Below are positions 1-7,315 of a stretch of 17,884 nucleotides of DNA, one piece after another (positions within the stretch are counted from its first letter, which is position 1; each line of letters begins with the position of its first letter). The notes under the pieces were generated by a model, which saw only the letters and a list, made by a program, of their open reading frames with translations, was not told the DNA's origin and did not search any database. The DNA comes from CAYJAZ01 sp964370095 (GTDB taxonomy: Bacteria > Desulfobacterota > Desulfovibrionia > Desulfovibrionales > Desulfovibrionaceae), in contig CAYJHJ010000044.1 in the NCBI GenBank assembly GCA_964370095.1, positions 1 to 17,884 on the forward strand, in the 5' to 3' direction. A program made the translations under genes and the position numbers.

Positions 1-1
1 A

Positions 2-37
2 TTTTGTGGCAAAGCCCAAAATCTATCTAAATATTAA
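2..37 (+). CDS. possible 3' end of a gene cut by the window edge
   Basis: An open frame runs from the window edge to a TAA at 35-37 and would end in FCGKAQNLSKY. Eleven codons alone are no evidence for a gene. The reason to list it is context: repeat copy A begins 1 nt after this TAA, just as copies B and C begin within 2 nt of the stop codons of flhA and fliE. If that placement rule holds, a plus-strand gene ends here and converges on the minus-strand genes from 178. The product is unknown. Confidence 0.25.
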   Translation, partial: FCGKAQNLSKY

Positions 38-38
38 G

Positions 39-120
39 AAAAGCTTTAATTTGAGTTTAAGCATCGTTATAGAAATATTATTTTTCCTATGCCATGCTCA
101 TTTCTCAAATTAAAGCTTTT
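39..120 (+). repeat. nested inverted-repeat element, copy A (short form)
   Basis: The arms AAAAGCTTTAATTTGAG (39-55) and their exact complement (104-120) form a perfect 17-bp stem around a 48-nt interior. The interior shares with copies B and C the left core (AGCATCGTTA, 60-69; AGCTTCGTTA in the other two) and the right core (CCTATGCCATGCTCATT, 86-102; compare CCTATGCCTTGCTCATT in copy C). AGCA (60-63) can pair with TGCT (95-98) as a second stem. The apical hairpin present in B and C, about 35-40 nt, is missing. The right arm ends in six T (117-122), so the outer stem could also work as an intrinsic terminator. Confidence 0.8.
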
Positions 121-177
121 TTGCTTTGAATATTTTTATATCTATAAAAACTTTCTAAAACCACTATAAATTTGTTC

Positions 178-576
178 TTATTTTCTCTTTCCTATAGAAT
201 AGAGAATAAGAATAAGTACAATAGCCCCTGCAATCCCTTCAAGAATAAGCATAGGCAGCGTAAAAAACCCTACAAAGGCAACAATTAAAAGAGCCCATGC
301 AAAAGCAAGGATAACTGCACTTTTCCCTAAACCTGCTTTTATAATAAGATTAACACTAGGATTTGAGTCTGCAGCAAGCTTTCTCACAACACGTATAATA
401 CCTAAAGATATAAGAAAAACACCTATGATACGTATTATCCACAACATTCCCTTGGTATTTTTTATATCATTCATCCAATCACGCCAAAAATTAAGCTCAT
501 AAGAAAAAATAAGTAATGAAGCAACTATAATTAAAAAAACTCCTACAATAAAGTTTTTGGTTTCAAGCTTTGACAT
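178..576 (-). CDS. small four-helix membrane protein, unknown function
   Basis: This 132-residue protein is mostly hydrophobic, with predicted membrane helices near residues 9-26, 44-62, 85-105 and 108-127 and a basic C-terminus (GKRK). I do not recognise the family and see no catalytic motif. The start is supported by AGGAG (584-588 on the minus strand) 7 nt upstream. It is the last gene of a minus-strand group with a second small membrane protein (91 nt upstream) and a TetR regulator. The arrangement suggests a TetR-controlled membrane module, for example in stress response or envelope function, but that is inference. The 91-nt gap leaves room for its own promoter. Confidence 0.7.
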   Translation of the reverse strand: MSKLETKNFIVGVFLIIVASLLIFSYELNFWRDWMNDIKNTKGMLWIIRIIGVFLISLGIIRVVRKLAADSNPSVNLIIKAGLGKSAVILAFAWALLIVAFVGFFTLPMLILEGIAGAIVLILILYSIGKRK

Positions 577-667
577 TATAAAACTCCTATAATTATAAAT
601 AATAATGTATTTTTCATCCGGAAAATAATGAACTTAGAATAACTTTCATTTTGAGAGCTTTTAAAGT

Positions 668-1156
668 TTACTCCTCTCTTAATACCTTCGCATAGTCGCT
701 AATAGATTTATGCGAATATGCTTCTATAAGCATCACTCCAAGCATAAGAAAGGCGAAAGCAAAAGCAATTCCCTTGAAAAGTTCAGGCTTTATAAAAAGA
801 ACCACCAATATTGAAAGCATAAGTATTGCAGCAAATGAAATTTGATATTTGATAAATCCTTTTTCAACAATTTCCATTCGTTCATGTTCAGTCGCTACAA
901 ATTGTTCAATGCTTTTTTCATAAAGTGCTTGAGCTTTTATATTAAGATTATTATTAAAGTTTCCATACACGAATCCGCCAAGCATTATAAATGCAGATGA
1001 GCCAACACAAGCCCATTTCAGCCCATTAATTAATGCAGATTTTGGCAACATAATCATGCAGATAAAAGCAAAGACCAAGAGAATAATTCCTAATATTATA
1101 AAATTAATTGCTACCCATTTTTGAGCATTGATGTATAAGGCAAGTGAGTTTAACAT
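668..1156 (-). CDS. four-helix membrane protein, unknown function
   Basis: This 162-residue protein has predicted membrane helices at about 15-38, 44-65, 103-123 and 127-146, in two hairpins separated by a charged soluble stretch (about 67-101, with KAQALYEKSIEQF and a run of Glu, His and Arg). I do not recognise the family. AAGGG (1162-1166, minus strand) lies about 5 nt upstream of the ATG. The gene starts 18 nt after the TetR stop codon, so the two are probably co-transcribed and this protein is a likely target of that regulator. The soluble loop between paired helices could be a sensing or oligomerising element, but nothing in the sequence shows which. Confidence 0.75.
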   Translation of the reverse strand: MLNSLALYINAQKWVAINFIILGIILLVFAFICMIMLPKSALINGLKWACVGSSAFIMLGGFVYGNFNNNLNIKAQALYEKSIEQFVATEHERMEIVEKGFIKYQISFAAILMLSILVVLFIKPELFKGIAFAFAFLMLGVMLIEAYSHKSISDYAKVLREE

Positions 1157-1174
1157 ATTTTCCCTTTATTAATG

Positions 1175-1723
1175 TTATGCTTTAAGCCCATCAAAGCAAA
1201 TTTTTGCAATGATTTTTGCTTGTTCCACATCCAATTGACTGCGTATAGCCATCACAATCATACCATATATCAAATCTTGAGCAAAGGAAGCTTGTATCTG
1301 CTTAAGAATACCCAAGTCAATACCTTCTTGAATTATAGCTATAGATGGCTGATGAGCATAAGTTATAGCTTTTTTTGTTTCATCTGTAATTATAGGTGAA
1401 TTTGCACATTGCTCCAAAAAAGAAATCACAGAAAGATTTTTTTCAAAATAAGTATAGAAATTTAGCCATAAAGCAATAAATTTTTCCTCATAGCTTCCCT
1501 CGACTTCTTGTGTATAAACACTGCTCATGCTCTGTTTTAGCTGAAGATAAAGGGTATTTATAAGAATTTCTTTATTTTCAAAATAATTATAGATAGCACC
1601 TATAGATACTTTTGACTCTTTACTTATAAGAGACATTGGTGTGTTGTGCAGACCTCTTTCAGCAACAAGCAAAAGACTTGTATCTAAAATTATTTGCCTT
1701 TTATCGTGTTTTGTTGAAGACAT
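1175..1723 (-). CDS. TetR/AcrR-family transcriptional regulator
   Basis: This 182-residue protein has the size and layout of TetR regulators. The N-terminal helix-turn-helix is at about residues 8-55, with the recognition region TPMSLISKESKVSIGAIYNYF followed by the usual NKE. The C-terminal helical region (about 60-180) should bind the inducer and dimerise; its ligand cannot be read from sequence. AAAAGG (1730-1735, minus strand) sits 6 nt before the ATG. A perfect palindrome, AATGAACGTTCATT, lies at 1743-1756 between the promoter and the start, which is the expected place for autorepression. It heads a minus-strand group with two small membrane proteins, which it probably controls. Confidence 0.9.
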   Translation of the reverse strand: MSSTKHDKRQIILDTSLLLVAERGLHNTPMSLISKESKVSIGAIYNYFENKEILINTLYLQLKQSMSSVYTQEVEGSYEEKFIALWLNFYTYFEKNLSVISFLEQCANSPIITDETKKAITYAHQPSIAIIQEGIDLGILKQIQASFAQDLIYGMIVMAIRSQLDVEQAKIIAKICFDGLKA

Positions 1724-1742
1724 TTTTTTCCTTTTATAATAA

Positions 1743-1756
1743 AATGAACGTTCATT
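1743..1756. promoter_or_regulatory. probable TetR operator (14-bp perfect palindrome)
   Basis: AATGAACGTTCATT is its own reverse complement over 14 bp. It lies 20 nt upstream of the regulator's ATG, between the promoter and the ribosome binding site. TetR-family dimers typically bind short palindromes of this kind next to their own gene. The match to this regulator is inferred from position. Confidence 0.65.
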
Positions 1757-1757
1757 C

Positions 1758-1787
1758 TATTTTGTTATACTTTTTATTTTTTGTCAA
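1758..1787 (-). promoter_or_regulatory. probable sigma-70 promoter of the tetR group
   Basis: A perfect -35 box TTGACA (minus strand, 1787-1782) is present. The -10 is less clear: CAAAAT at 17 bp or AAAATA at 18 bp spacing, in a very AT-rich stretch. The palindrome at 1743-1756 lies directly downstream, so a bound repressor would block initiation or clearance. Confidence 0.5.
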
Positions 1788-2165
1788 TAAATATTTTTGA
1801 AAATTCTCTGCATTACAAATAAAATCAAATATTGAATAAATTGACTTTGCATAAAAACAAATCCATCTAAAATTGAATCTTCTTCTACTTCATTATCATA
1901 CTCAAAAAACAATTATAAACTAAATACAGTAAGAAAAGTTAAGCACTGCTCTAAAAGCTTTGCGAAAATAATAACATTATAAATTTCAAGAAAGTAGATT
2001 ATTTTCACAATAATTTTTTAAAAAAACAAAAAAGCACTTGCAAATAGAGGAAATTTGATTTATAAACGAAGAGGTTACACGATTTTTCTTGTGTATCACC
2101 GAAATAACTTGAATTTTATGGCTTGAATTCATTTTTTTGTATTTAATCATATAATTCATAAGGCT
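1788..2165. other. AT-rich intergenic spacer, no gene seen
   Basis: This stretch between the tetR promoter and the qrc promoter has no convincing open frame in any frame, no tRNA-like fold and no copy of the inverted-repeat element. It is strongly AT-rich with several A and T runs. A small 5-bp hairpin (TACAC/GTGTA, around 2075-2096) is too weak to call. It may simply hold upstream regulatory DNA for the two divergent units. Confidence 0.5.
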
Positions 2166-2194
2166 TTGGATTATTTATGCAAGGACTGTATAAA
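2166..2194 (+). promoter_or_regulatory. probable sigma-70 promoter of qrcABCD
   Basis: TTGGAT (2166-2171) and TATAAA (2189-2194) are separated by 17 bp, 36 nt upstream of the qrcA ATG. The spacing is ideal and both boxes are close to consensus. No better candidate is visible nearby. Confidence 0.55.
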
Positions 2195-2229
2195 TATTTT
2201 ATCAACTTAAACCCTGTGAGGCATCAGGT

Positions 2230-2877
2230 ATGGGGGAAGTCAACAACAATACGCAAGCAACAAAAAAGTGTTGTTTATGCGGAATAATCCCTTTTTTAGT
2301 GGGATTGGTTGTGGCAATGTTATTTGGGTGGCTTTGTTACCCTTCGATTATGTATTCCAGTCAAGAACAACCTATTATTTTTAACCACGTAGCACACGTG
2401 GAAAATGCAGGAATGGCTTGTGTTGACTGCCACTATTTACGCGAGGACGGAACCTTTGCCGGTCGTCCTACAACTGAAAGCTGTGCTACTTGTCATGCTT
2501 TTGCAATGACAGAAAATCCTGAAGAAATTCGTTTTGTAGCTGAATATGCAGATACAGGGCGTGAAATTCAAGATGAATGGCTTATCTATGCCAAACAGCC
2601 GGATAACGTATTCTTCCCGCACGCAGCACACTCAGTTGAAAGCTGTGCACGTTGCCATGAATATGTATATCCACTTGTAGATGAAGCAACTTTATGTAAA
2701 GAATGTCATATAGATATGTCTACTTCAACTGCTTCACCTGTGTATCATGAGAATGTTCTCTCTACTTATTCCAGTGAAACAATGATGATGTGGGAATGTG
2801 AAGAATGTCATGCTCTTCCAGGTCACAGATTCGGTCAATCAACTGCAAGCAATGCTTGCTTTGTGTGCCATAAGTAA
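2230..2877 (+). CDS. qrcA: Qrc complex hexaheme cytochrome c subunit QrcA
   Basis: This subunit is the electron entry point of the Qrc menaquinone reductase and should accept electrons from periplasmic type I cytochrome c3. The 215-residue protein has six CxxCH heme sites: C64-H68, C85-H89, C139-H143, C156-H160, C190-H194 and C210-H214. Histidine pairs such as FNHVAH (52-56) and PHAAH (130-134) are candidate distal ligands. One hydrophobic segment (about 18-36) with no cleavage site should anchor it with the hemes on the periplasmic side. The cytoplasmic tip carries KKCCLCG (12-18), outside any heme motif. TGAGG (2217-2221) sits 8 nt before the ATG. It is the first gene of the operon, 11 nt before qrcB. 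Confidence 0.93.
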   Translation: MGEVNNNTQATKKCCLCGIIPFLVGLVVAMLFGWLCYPSIMYSSQEQPIIFNHVAHVENAGMACVDCHYLREDGTFAGRPTTESCATCHAFAMTENPEEIRFVAEYADTGREIQDEWLIYAKQPDNVFFPHAAHSVESCARCHEYVYPLVDEATLCKECHIDMSTSTASPVYHENVLSTYSSETMMMWECEECHALPGHRFGQSTASNACFVCHK

Positions 2878-2888
2878 GGGGAGGGATT

Positions 2889-4958
2889 ATGATAAACAGA
2901 CGTAGTGTACTAAAATTATTAGCTGGCGGTGCAGTGGGTACTATGCTTACCCCTATGCCCTATAAACTTTTATACGATGCAGCCTATTGGACGCAAAACT
3001 GGTCATGGATTCCTCGCCTAAAATACGGTGAAAATGCCTTTATCCCTGCTGTAAGCAAGATTTGCCCATCAGGTTCAGGACTTTTAATCCGTACAGTTGC
3101 AGGAAGGCCTGTTCGCGCTTTAGGTAACCCTGACAATATTTTAAGCCAAGGTAATGTTTCAGCACTTCAAGCAAGCGAAACTCAATTAGCCTGTGCACCA
3201 AGCAGGGTAAAAAGCCCTCTTGTTCGCACAAGTGATGGCGCATACATTGAAACAAGTTGGGAAGAAGCCCTTGCAACCTTAGCTGCAAAAATAAGTGAAG
3301 CAGGCTCAAGTGTAGCATGTGTTTCCGGCGACAAAACATCTTCTGTAAATGACTTATATTCATCTTTCTTAGCAAAAGTAAACTCATCTGATTTTTACTT
3401 TATGCCATCAGATGAACAAGCTGCTCAAGCTGCTTGGAAAAATATGGGCGGAAGTGGAAGACTTGCTTTTGATACTGAAAATGCTGATTATATTTTCTCA
3501 GTTGGTGCCAATTACTTAGAAAACTGGGGCCCTGTTGTATATAATCGTAAGATTTTCAATGAAAAACGTCCTACAAACGGCACAAAAACTCTCACTTTGA
3601 CTTATGCAGGTGCAGCACAAACAAATACAGCTGCTTGTGCAGACTATTCGCTGATTGCAAAACCAAATTCAGAGCTTACAATTCTTTTAGGTATTGCAAA
3701 CTACCTAATCAAAAACGGCAAATCAGCCGGCTTCACTGACTATGCAAATTTTGCTGATCTTGTTTCAACTTACACAAGTGAAAAAGTTGCTTCACTTACA
3801 GGATTAAGCCAAGCAAAATTTGAAGAATCTCTTGCTGAATTATTAAAAGCAAAAAGCCCACTTATTATTGTTGGCTCAGAAGCAAATCAAGGCATGGGTG
3901 TTGTGCCCTTTATGGCTATGATTGCTTGTAATATGCTTCTTGGTGTTCGCGGTTTCAAACCAACTGCTCAATTAAAAGCCTTGCCATTTCAAAAACCAGC
4001 TTTTAATGACAGCATGAGCTATGAAGTTGCAATAACTAAGAACTTTGTTTCTTACAGCCAAAATGTGGCAAGCGATAAAACTAAAGCTCCTCAAGTTTTA
4101 ATGTTGCATCAAGCAAACCCTGTGTATGCTTTACCAAAAAATGTGCAAGTTTCAGAGCTTATGAATAAAGCAGGCTTTGTAGTTTCATTTGCAAGCTTTA
4201 TGAGTGAAAGTGCCCTGCAATCAGACCTTATCTTGCCGCTTAGCCTTGGCTTTGAATCATTTGATGATGTCTATACACCATACGGATCAGCTTTTGTGAA
4301 CTATGCAGTGGGTCAACCGGCAGTTGAACCGGCTTATAAAACACAAGCAGCAGCTGATATTCTTCTTGCTTTAGCACAAGGCCTTGGCATGGAATTTTCT
4401 ATTGCAAATGCCGCTGAATTGCTTCAAGCAAAAGCAGATGCTCTTGGTGCAGACATGGATAGCTTGATTGAAGGAATCAGCTTTACAAGTAATGAAGTTG
4501 TAAGATCTTCTTCTCTTTCTTTCAACACATACCTTATTTCAAGGGGTGTTACAGAATATGAAAATAAAATAATAGTTGCTATAAATGCAATGCGTGGAAT
4601 CGGCACTGCTGAAACAGGCATTCCTCCTTTTTCAACTAAAATAATGACAAATGACCAACTTATTGGCAAATACATGGTTGCTCAGCTCAATAAAACTACA
4701 GCTGACACTCTTGGCGTAAAAAATGGCAGTATGGTAAATATTGCAAATGATAGCGGATCAGTTAAAGCTATTGTAGCAATTTATGAAGGTATTCAAAATA
4801 ATTGTATCTTGCTTCCTTACGGTCTTGGTCATACCGCTTTTGATGATTTTAGTATAAACATAGGCGATAATGTTATTAACCTTACTTCTGTTGTGGCTGA
4901 AGCGAGCACAGATTATCCAATGTGGTCGCCAATGTATGCAACTGTACAAAAGGTATAG
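2889..4958 (+). CDS. qrcB: Qrc complex molybdopterin-oxidoreductase-like subunit QrcB
   Basis: This 689-residue protein belongs to the molybdopterin oxidoreductase (DMSO reductase) fold family. It opens with a twin-arginine signal (NRRSVLKLLAGGAVG, 3-17), which places it in the periplasm with QrcA. In characterised Qrc, this subunit has the family fold but no molybdenum cofactor. The sequence agrees: the four-cysteine [4Fe-4S] motif that normally opens such proteins is reduced to a single Cys at 59 (SKICPSGSG), with the next only at 102. It is therefore probably structural or an electron-transfer scaffold, not a catalytic oxidoreductase. A strong GGGGAGGG (2878-2885) precedes the ATG. It ends 8 nt before qrcC. 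Confidence 0.92.
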   Translation: MINRRSVLKLLAGGAVGTMLTPMPYKLLYDAAYWTQNWSWIPRLKYGENAFIPAVSKICPSGSGLLIRTVAGRPVRALGNPDNILSQGNVSALQASETQLACAPSRVKSPLVRTSDGAYIETSWEEALATLAAKISEAGSSVACVSGDKTSSVNDLYSSFLAKVNSSDFYFMPSDEQAAQAAWKNMGGSGRLAFDTENADYIFSVGANYLENWGPVVYNRKIFNEKRPTNGTKTLTLTYAGAAQTNTAACADYSLIAKPNSELTILLGIANYLIKNGKSAGFTDYANFADLVSTYTSEKVASLTGLSQAKFEESLAELLKAKSPLIIVGSEANQGMGVVPFMAMIACNMLLGVRGFKPTAQLKALPFQKPAFNDSMSYEVAITKNFVSYSQNVASDKTKAPQVLMLHQANPVYALPKNVQVSELMNKAGFVVSFASFMSESALQSDLILPLSLGFESFDDVYTPYGSAFVNYAVGQPAVEPAYKTQAAADILLALAQGLGMEFSIANAAELLQAKADALGADMDSLIEGISFTSNEVVRSSSLSFNTYLISRGVTEYENKIIVAINAMRGIGTAETGIPPFSTKIMTNDQLIGKYMVAQLNKTTADTLGVKNGSMVNIANDSGSVKAIVAIYEGIQNNCILLPYGLGHTAFDDFSINIGDNVINLTSVVAEASTDYPMWSPMYATVQKV

Positions 4959-4966
4959 GAGTTTAT

Positions 4967-5764
4967 ATGGCTGCTGCAACAGATTTAAATATAAAATGGG
5001 GTATGGTTATTGACCTTGACAAATGCACAGGCTGCGGTGCCTGCATGGTATCTTGTCAAGCAGAAAATAACCTTGCGCCTGAAGTTGATGCAAGCAACAA
5101 AGTTCGCTCAATGACTTGGATGCTTGTGTATAGATTAACCAATGGCAAACAGTTCCCAGACCATGAAGTTGCCTATCTTCCACGCCCTTGCATGCAATGC
5201 GGAAAACCTTCTTGTGTTTCTGTTTGCCCTGTTATCGCAACAGATAAGCGTGAAGAAGGCGGTATTGTGAGCCAAGTTACACCGCGTTGTATTGGTTGCC
5301 GTTATTGCATGGCTTCATGCCCTTACCATGCACGCTACTTTAACTGGTTCGATCCTAAGTGGGAAGGCGATTTAGCTAATACCCTCACACCGGATGTTTC
5401 TATTCGTCCTCGTGGTGTTGTTGAAAAATGTTCTTTCTGCCACCAGCGTTGGATGGCTGCAAAAGATAAAGCTCGTGTTGAAGGACGTGATCCTTATAAA
5501 TTAGCAGAAGGTGATTATCAAACCTCATGCACACAAGCATGCCCCAATGGTGCTATTACTTTTGGTGATTTATTGAACCCATCACATAAAGTCTATGAAT
5601 TATCGCATACAGAATATGCTTTCAGGCTTTTAGAGCGCTTGGGCACTGAACCACAAGTTTATTATACTTCAAAGCGTGAATGGGTACGTCGATTAGGCGA
5701 CAATTATCTTGAAAACGAAGAAACCGGTTATCCGCTTGGCAATATTGCCGGTGGCGGACACTAA
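4967..5764 (+). CDS. qrcC: Qrc complex four-cluster iron-sulfur subunit QrcC
   Basis: This 265-residue ferredoxin-like protein should wire electrons from the cytochrome subunit to the membrane quinone site. Sixteen cysteines fall into four groups: C20/23/26/30, C75/78/83/87, C108/111/114/118 and C155/158/188/192. This is the pattern of the NrfC/PsrB/DmsB family. The frame is open 15 codons further upstream, but that longer start lies inside qrcB and has no ribosome binding site. The ATG at 4967 has AGGAG (4957-4961), overlapping the qrcB stop, 5 nt away, and gives the usual family N-terminus. No signal peptide is visible, so it is probably carried out with QrcB on its twin-arginine signal. 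Confidence 0.93.
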   Translation: MAAATDLNIKWGMVIDLDKCTGCGACMVSCQAENNLAPEVDASNKVRSMTWMLVYRLTNGKQFPDHEVAYLPRPCMQCGKPSCVSVCPVIATDKREEGGIVSQVTPRCIGCRYCMASCPYHARYFNWFDPKWEGDLANTLTPDVSIRPRGVVEKCSFCHQRWMAAKDKARVEGRDPYKLAEGDYQTSCTQACPNGAITFGDLLNPSHKVYELSHTEYAFRLLERLGTEPQVYYTSKREWVRRLGDNYLENEETGYPLGNIAGGGH

Positions 5765-5775
5765 GAGGTTAATTT

Positions 5776-7023
5776 ATGGCTAATTACAACGAACCAATAG
5801 ATGCAAAATTCTTCCCAGAAGGTTGTACACGCTGTTCTTTCACCCAATTTTCTCTTTGGATGTTAGCACTAACAGTAGTTCTTTTATGGGGAGCTTATGC
5901 AGCTTTTATTACTTTGGCAAATGGCTTGGGTGTTACCGGTCTTGACGATTATTTCGGTTTTGGGCTTTGGATTACCTTTGACTTAGCAGTTATTGCTTTG
6001 GGTGCCGGTGCATTTTTCACCTCACTACTTCGCTATATTCTTAATATTGATGCATTAAAAAACATCGTAAACCTAGCTGTTGTTCTTGGTTTCCTTTGCT
6101 ATTCAGGTGCTATGCTTATTCTTGTGCTTGATATCGGGCAACCAATTCGCTCATGGTTTGGTTATATGTATGCAAACGTTCACTCAATGCTTACAGAAGT
6201 TATCTTTTGTATCACTTGTTATTGCGTTGTTTTGATTATTGAATCAATCCCATTAACTCTTGAAAACCGTCAATTCATGAAAAACAAATATATTGCTGCT
6301 TTAGCACATAACTTCCATGTTTTCATGCCTTTATTTGCCGGTATTGGTGCATTTTTGTCAACTTTCCACCAAGGCTCACTTGGCGGTATGTATGGCGTGC
6401 TTTTCGGTCGCCCTTATGTTTATCGTGAAGGCTTCTTTATCTGGCCATGGACATTTTTCTTATTCATTATGTCAGCAATAAGCGTTGGACCTATGTTCAC
6501 AACTCTTATCACTACTTTGATTGAAAAATTAACATGTAAAAAACTTGTATCATGGGAAGTAAAGCAACTTCTTGCTAAAATTGGCGGAACAATGCTTCTT
6601 ATCTATGCTGTATTCAAATGTATTGACAGCTATGCTTGGGCAAACGGGCTTTTAGAAAGAGAAGGGCTTACCTTTGATCAAATGTTCTATGGCTCAATAT
6701 ATGGTGCATGGTTATTCTGGGTTGAACATTTACTTGCTATTGTGCCTGCTGTGCTTTTGCTTATGCCAAATGTCAGACAAAATCCTGTAATGTATTATAC
6801 TTTATTCATTCTTGCATGTGTTGGCATTACATTAAACAGATACGTGCTTACAGTTCAAGGCCTTGCAGCTCCTGTTATGCCTTTTGATGAGTGGAAAATC
6901 TATATTCCTAACTGGGTTGAATGGGCAGCTTGTGCTTTAGTTGCTGCTTATAGTGGTATTATCTTATCATTAGCTTATAGATATTTACCTGTTTTCCCAC
7001 AGGAAAGAGAATTGAATAAATAA
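5776..7023 (+). CDS. qrcD: Qrc complex NrfD/PsrC-like membrane subunit QrcD
   Basis: This 415-residue polytopic membrane protein has about ten hydrophobic helices, as expected for the NrfD/PsrC family. It should hold the menaquinone-reducing site and the proton pathway that makes Qrc electrogenic. Family-like polar stretches lie between helices: DIGQPIRSWF (119-128) and STFHQGSLGGMYG (195-207), likely near the quinone site. AGAGG (5764-5768) lies 7 nt before the ATG, 11 nt after qrcC. A strong intrinsic terminator follows 33 nt after the stop, which closes the operon. Confidence 0.92.
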   Translation: MANYNEPIDAKFFPEGCTRCSFTQFSLWMLALTVVLLWGAYAAFITLANGLGVTGLDDYFGFGLWITFDLAVIALGAGAFFTSLLRYILNIDALKNIVNLAVVLGFLCYSGAMLILVLDIGQPIRSWFGYMYANVHSMLTEVIFCITCYCVVLIIESIPLTLENRQFMKNKYIAALAHNFHVFMPLFAGIGAFLSTFHQGSLGGMYGVLFGRPYVYREGFFIWPWTFFLFIMSAISVGPMFTTLITTLIEKLTCKKLVSWEVKQLLAKIGGTMLLIYAVFKCIDSYAWANGLLEREGLTFDQMFYGSIYGAWLFWVEHLLAIVPAVLLLMPNVRQNPVMYYTLFILACVGITLNRYVLTVQGLAAPVMPFDEWKIYIPNWVEWAACALVAAYSGIILSLAYRYLPVFPQERELNK

Positions 7024-7056
7024 AGTTCATTAATAAGTTTTAGTTATAAGAAATAG

Positions 7057-7087
7057 AAAAGCCCGAAGAAATTTCGGGCTTTTTTTT
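7057..7087 (+). terminator. rho-independent terminator of qrcABCD
   Basis: AAAAGCCCGAA (7057-7067) pairs with TTCGGGCTTTT (7073-7083) around a 5-nt loop. An unbroken run of eight T (7080-7087) forms the right arm's tail. It is the clearest terminator in the window. Confidence 0.92.
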
Positions 7088-7186
7088 GTGGTGTGGATTG
7101 AATAATAATAAAGTTTTTAGTGAACTCTATCTTCTGCTTTAGGTGTAATAACAAACCAAGCCTCCAAACAAGTATACTATCCAAGC

Positions 7187-7313
7187 AAAATTGCGTTATT
7201 TTGGAAATTTAGCAAGGCAGGGACGATTTTTTTCGAGTGGAGTTTAGATAAATCTAAATGACCGAGAAAAAAATCCTTTCTAACGAAGCTAAAACCCAAA
7301 ATAACGCAATTTT
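7187..7313 (-). repeat. nested inverted-repeat element, copy B (full form)
   Basis: AAAATTGCGTTATTTTGG (7187-7204) and its exact complement (7296-7313) form a perfect 18-bp stem around 91 nt. Read on the minus strand, the interior matches copy C: TAGCTTCGTTA, then GGTCATTTAG and CTAAACTCC in an apical hairpin, then TGCCTTGCTA. Nested stems are TAGC/GCTA (7210-7213 with 7288-7291), GATTTTTTTC/GAAAAAAATC, and TTTAGAT/ATCTAAA at the tip. The element begins 2 nt after the flhA stop codon on the minus strand. On the plus strand the stem is followed by a T run, so it could also stop transcripts from the qrc side. Confidence 0.85.
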
Positions 7314-7315
7314 TT

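Noticed and set aside
1172..1399. 75-residue plus-strand frame opposite the TetR gene
   Set aside because: It lies wholly antisense to the TetR gene and its composition is that of a shadow frame.
4922..4966. 15-codon upstream extension of qrcC
   Set aside because: It lies inside the end of qrcB and has no ribosome binding site, while the ATG at 4967 has AGGAG 5 nt upstream and gives the family N-terminus.
7187..7313. Copy B as a plain terminator for qrcABCD
   Set aside because: A complete terminator already exists at 7057-7087, and the conserved 91-nt interior shared with copy C is not needed for termination.
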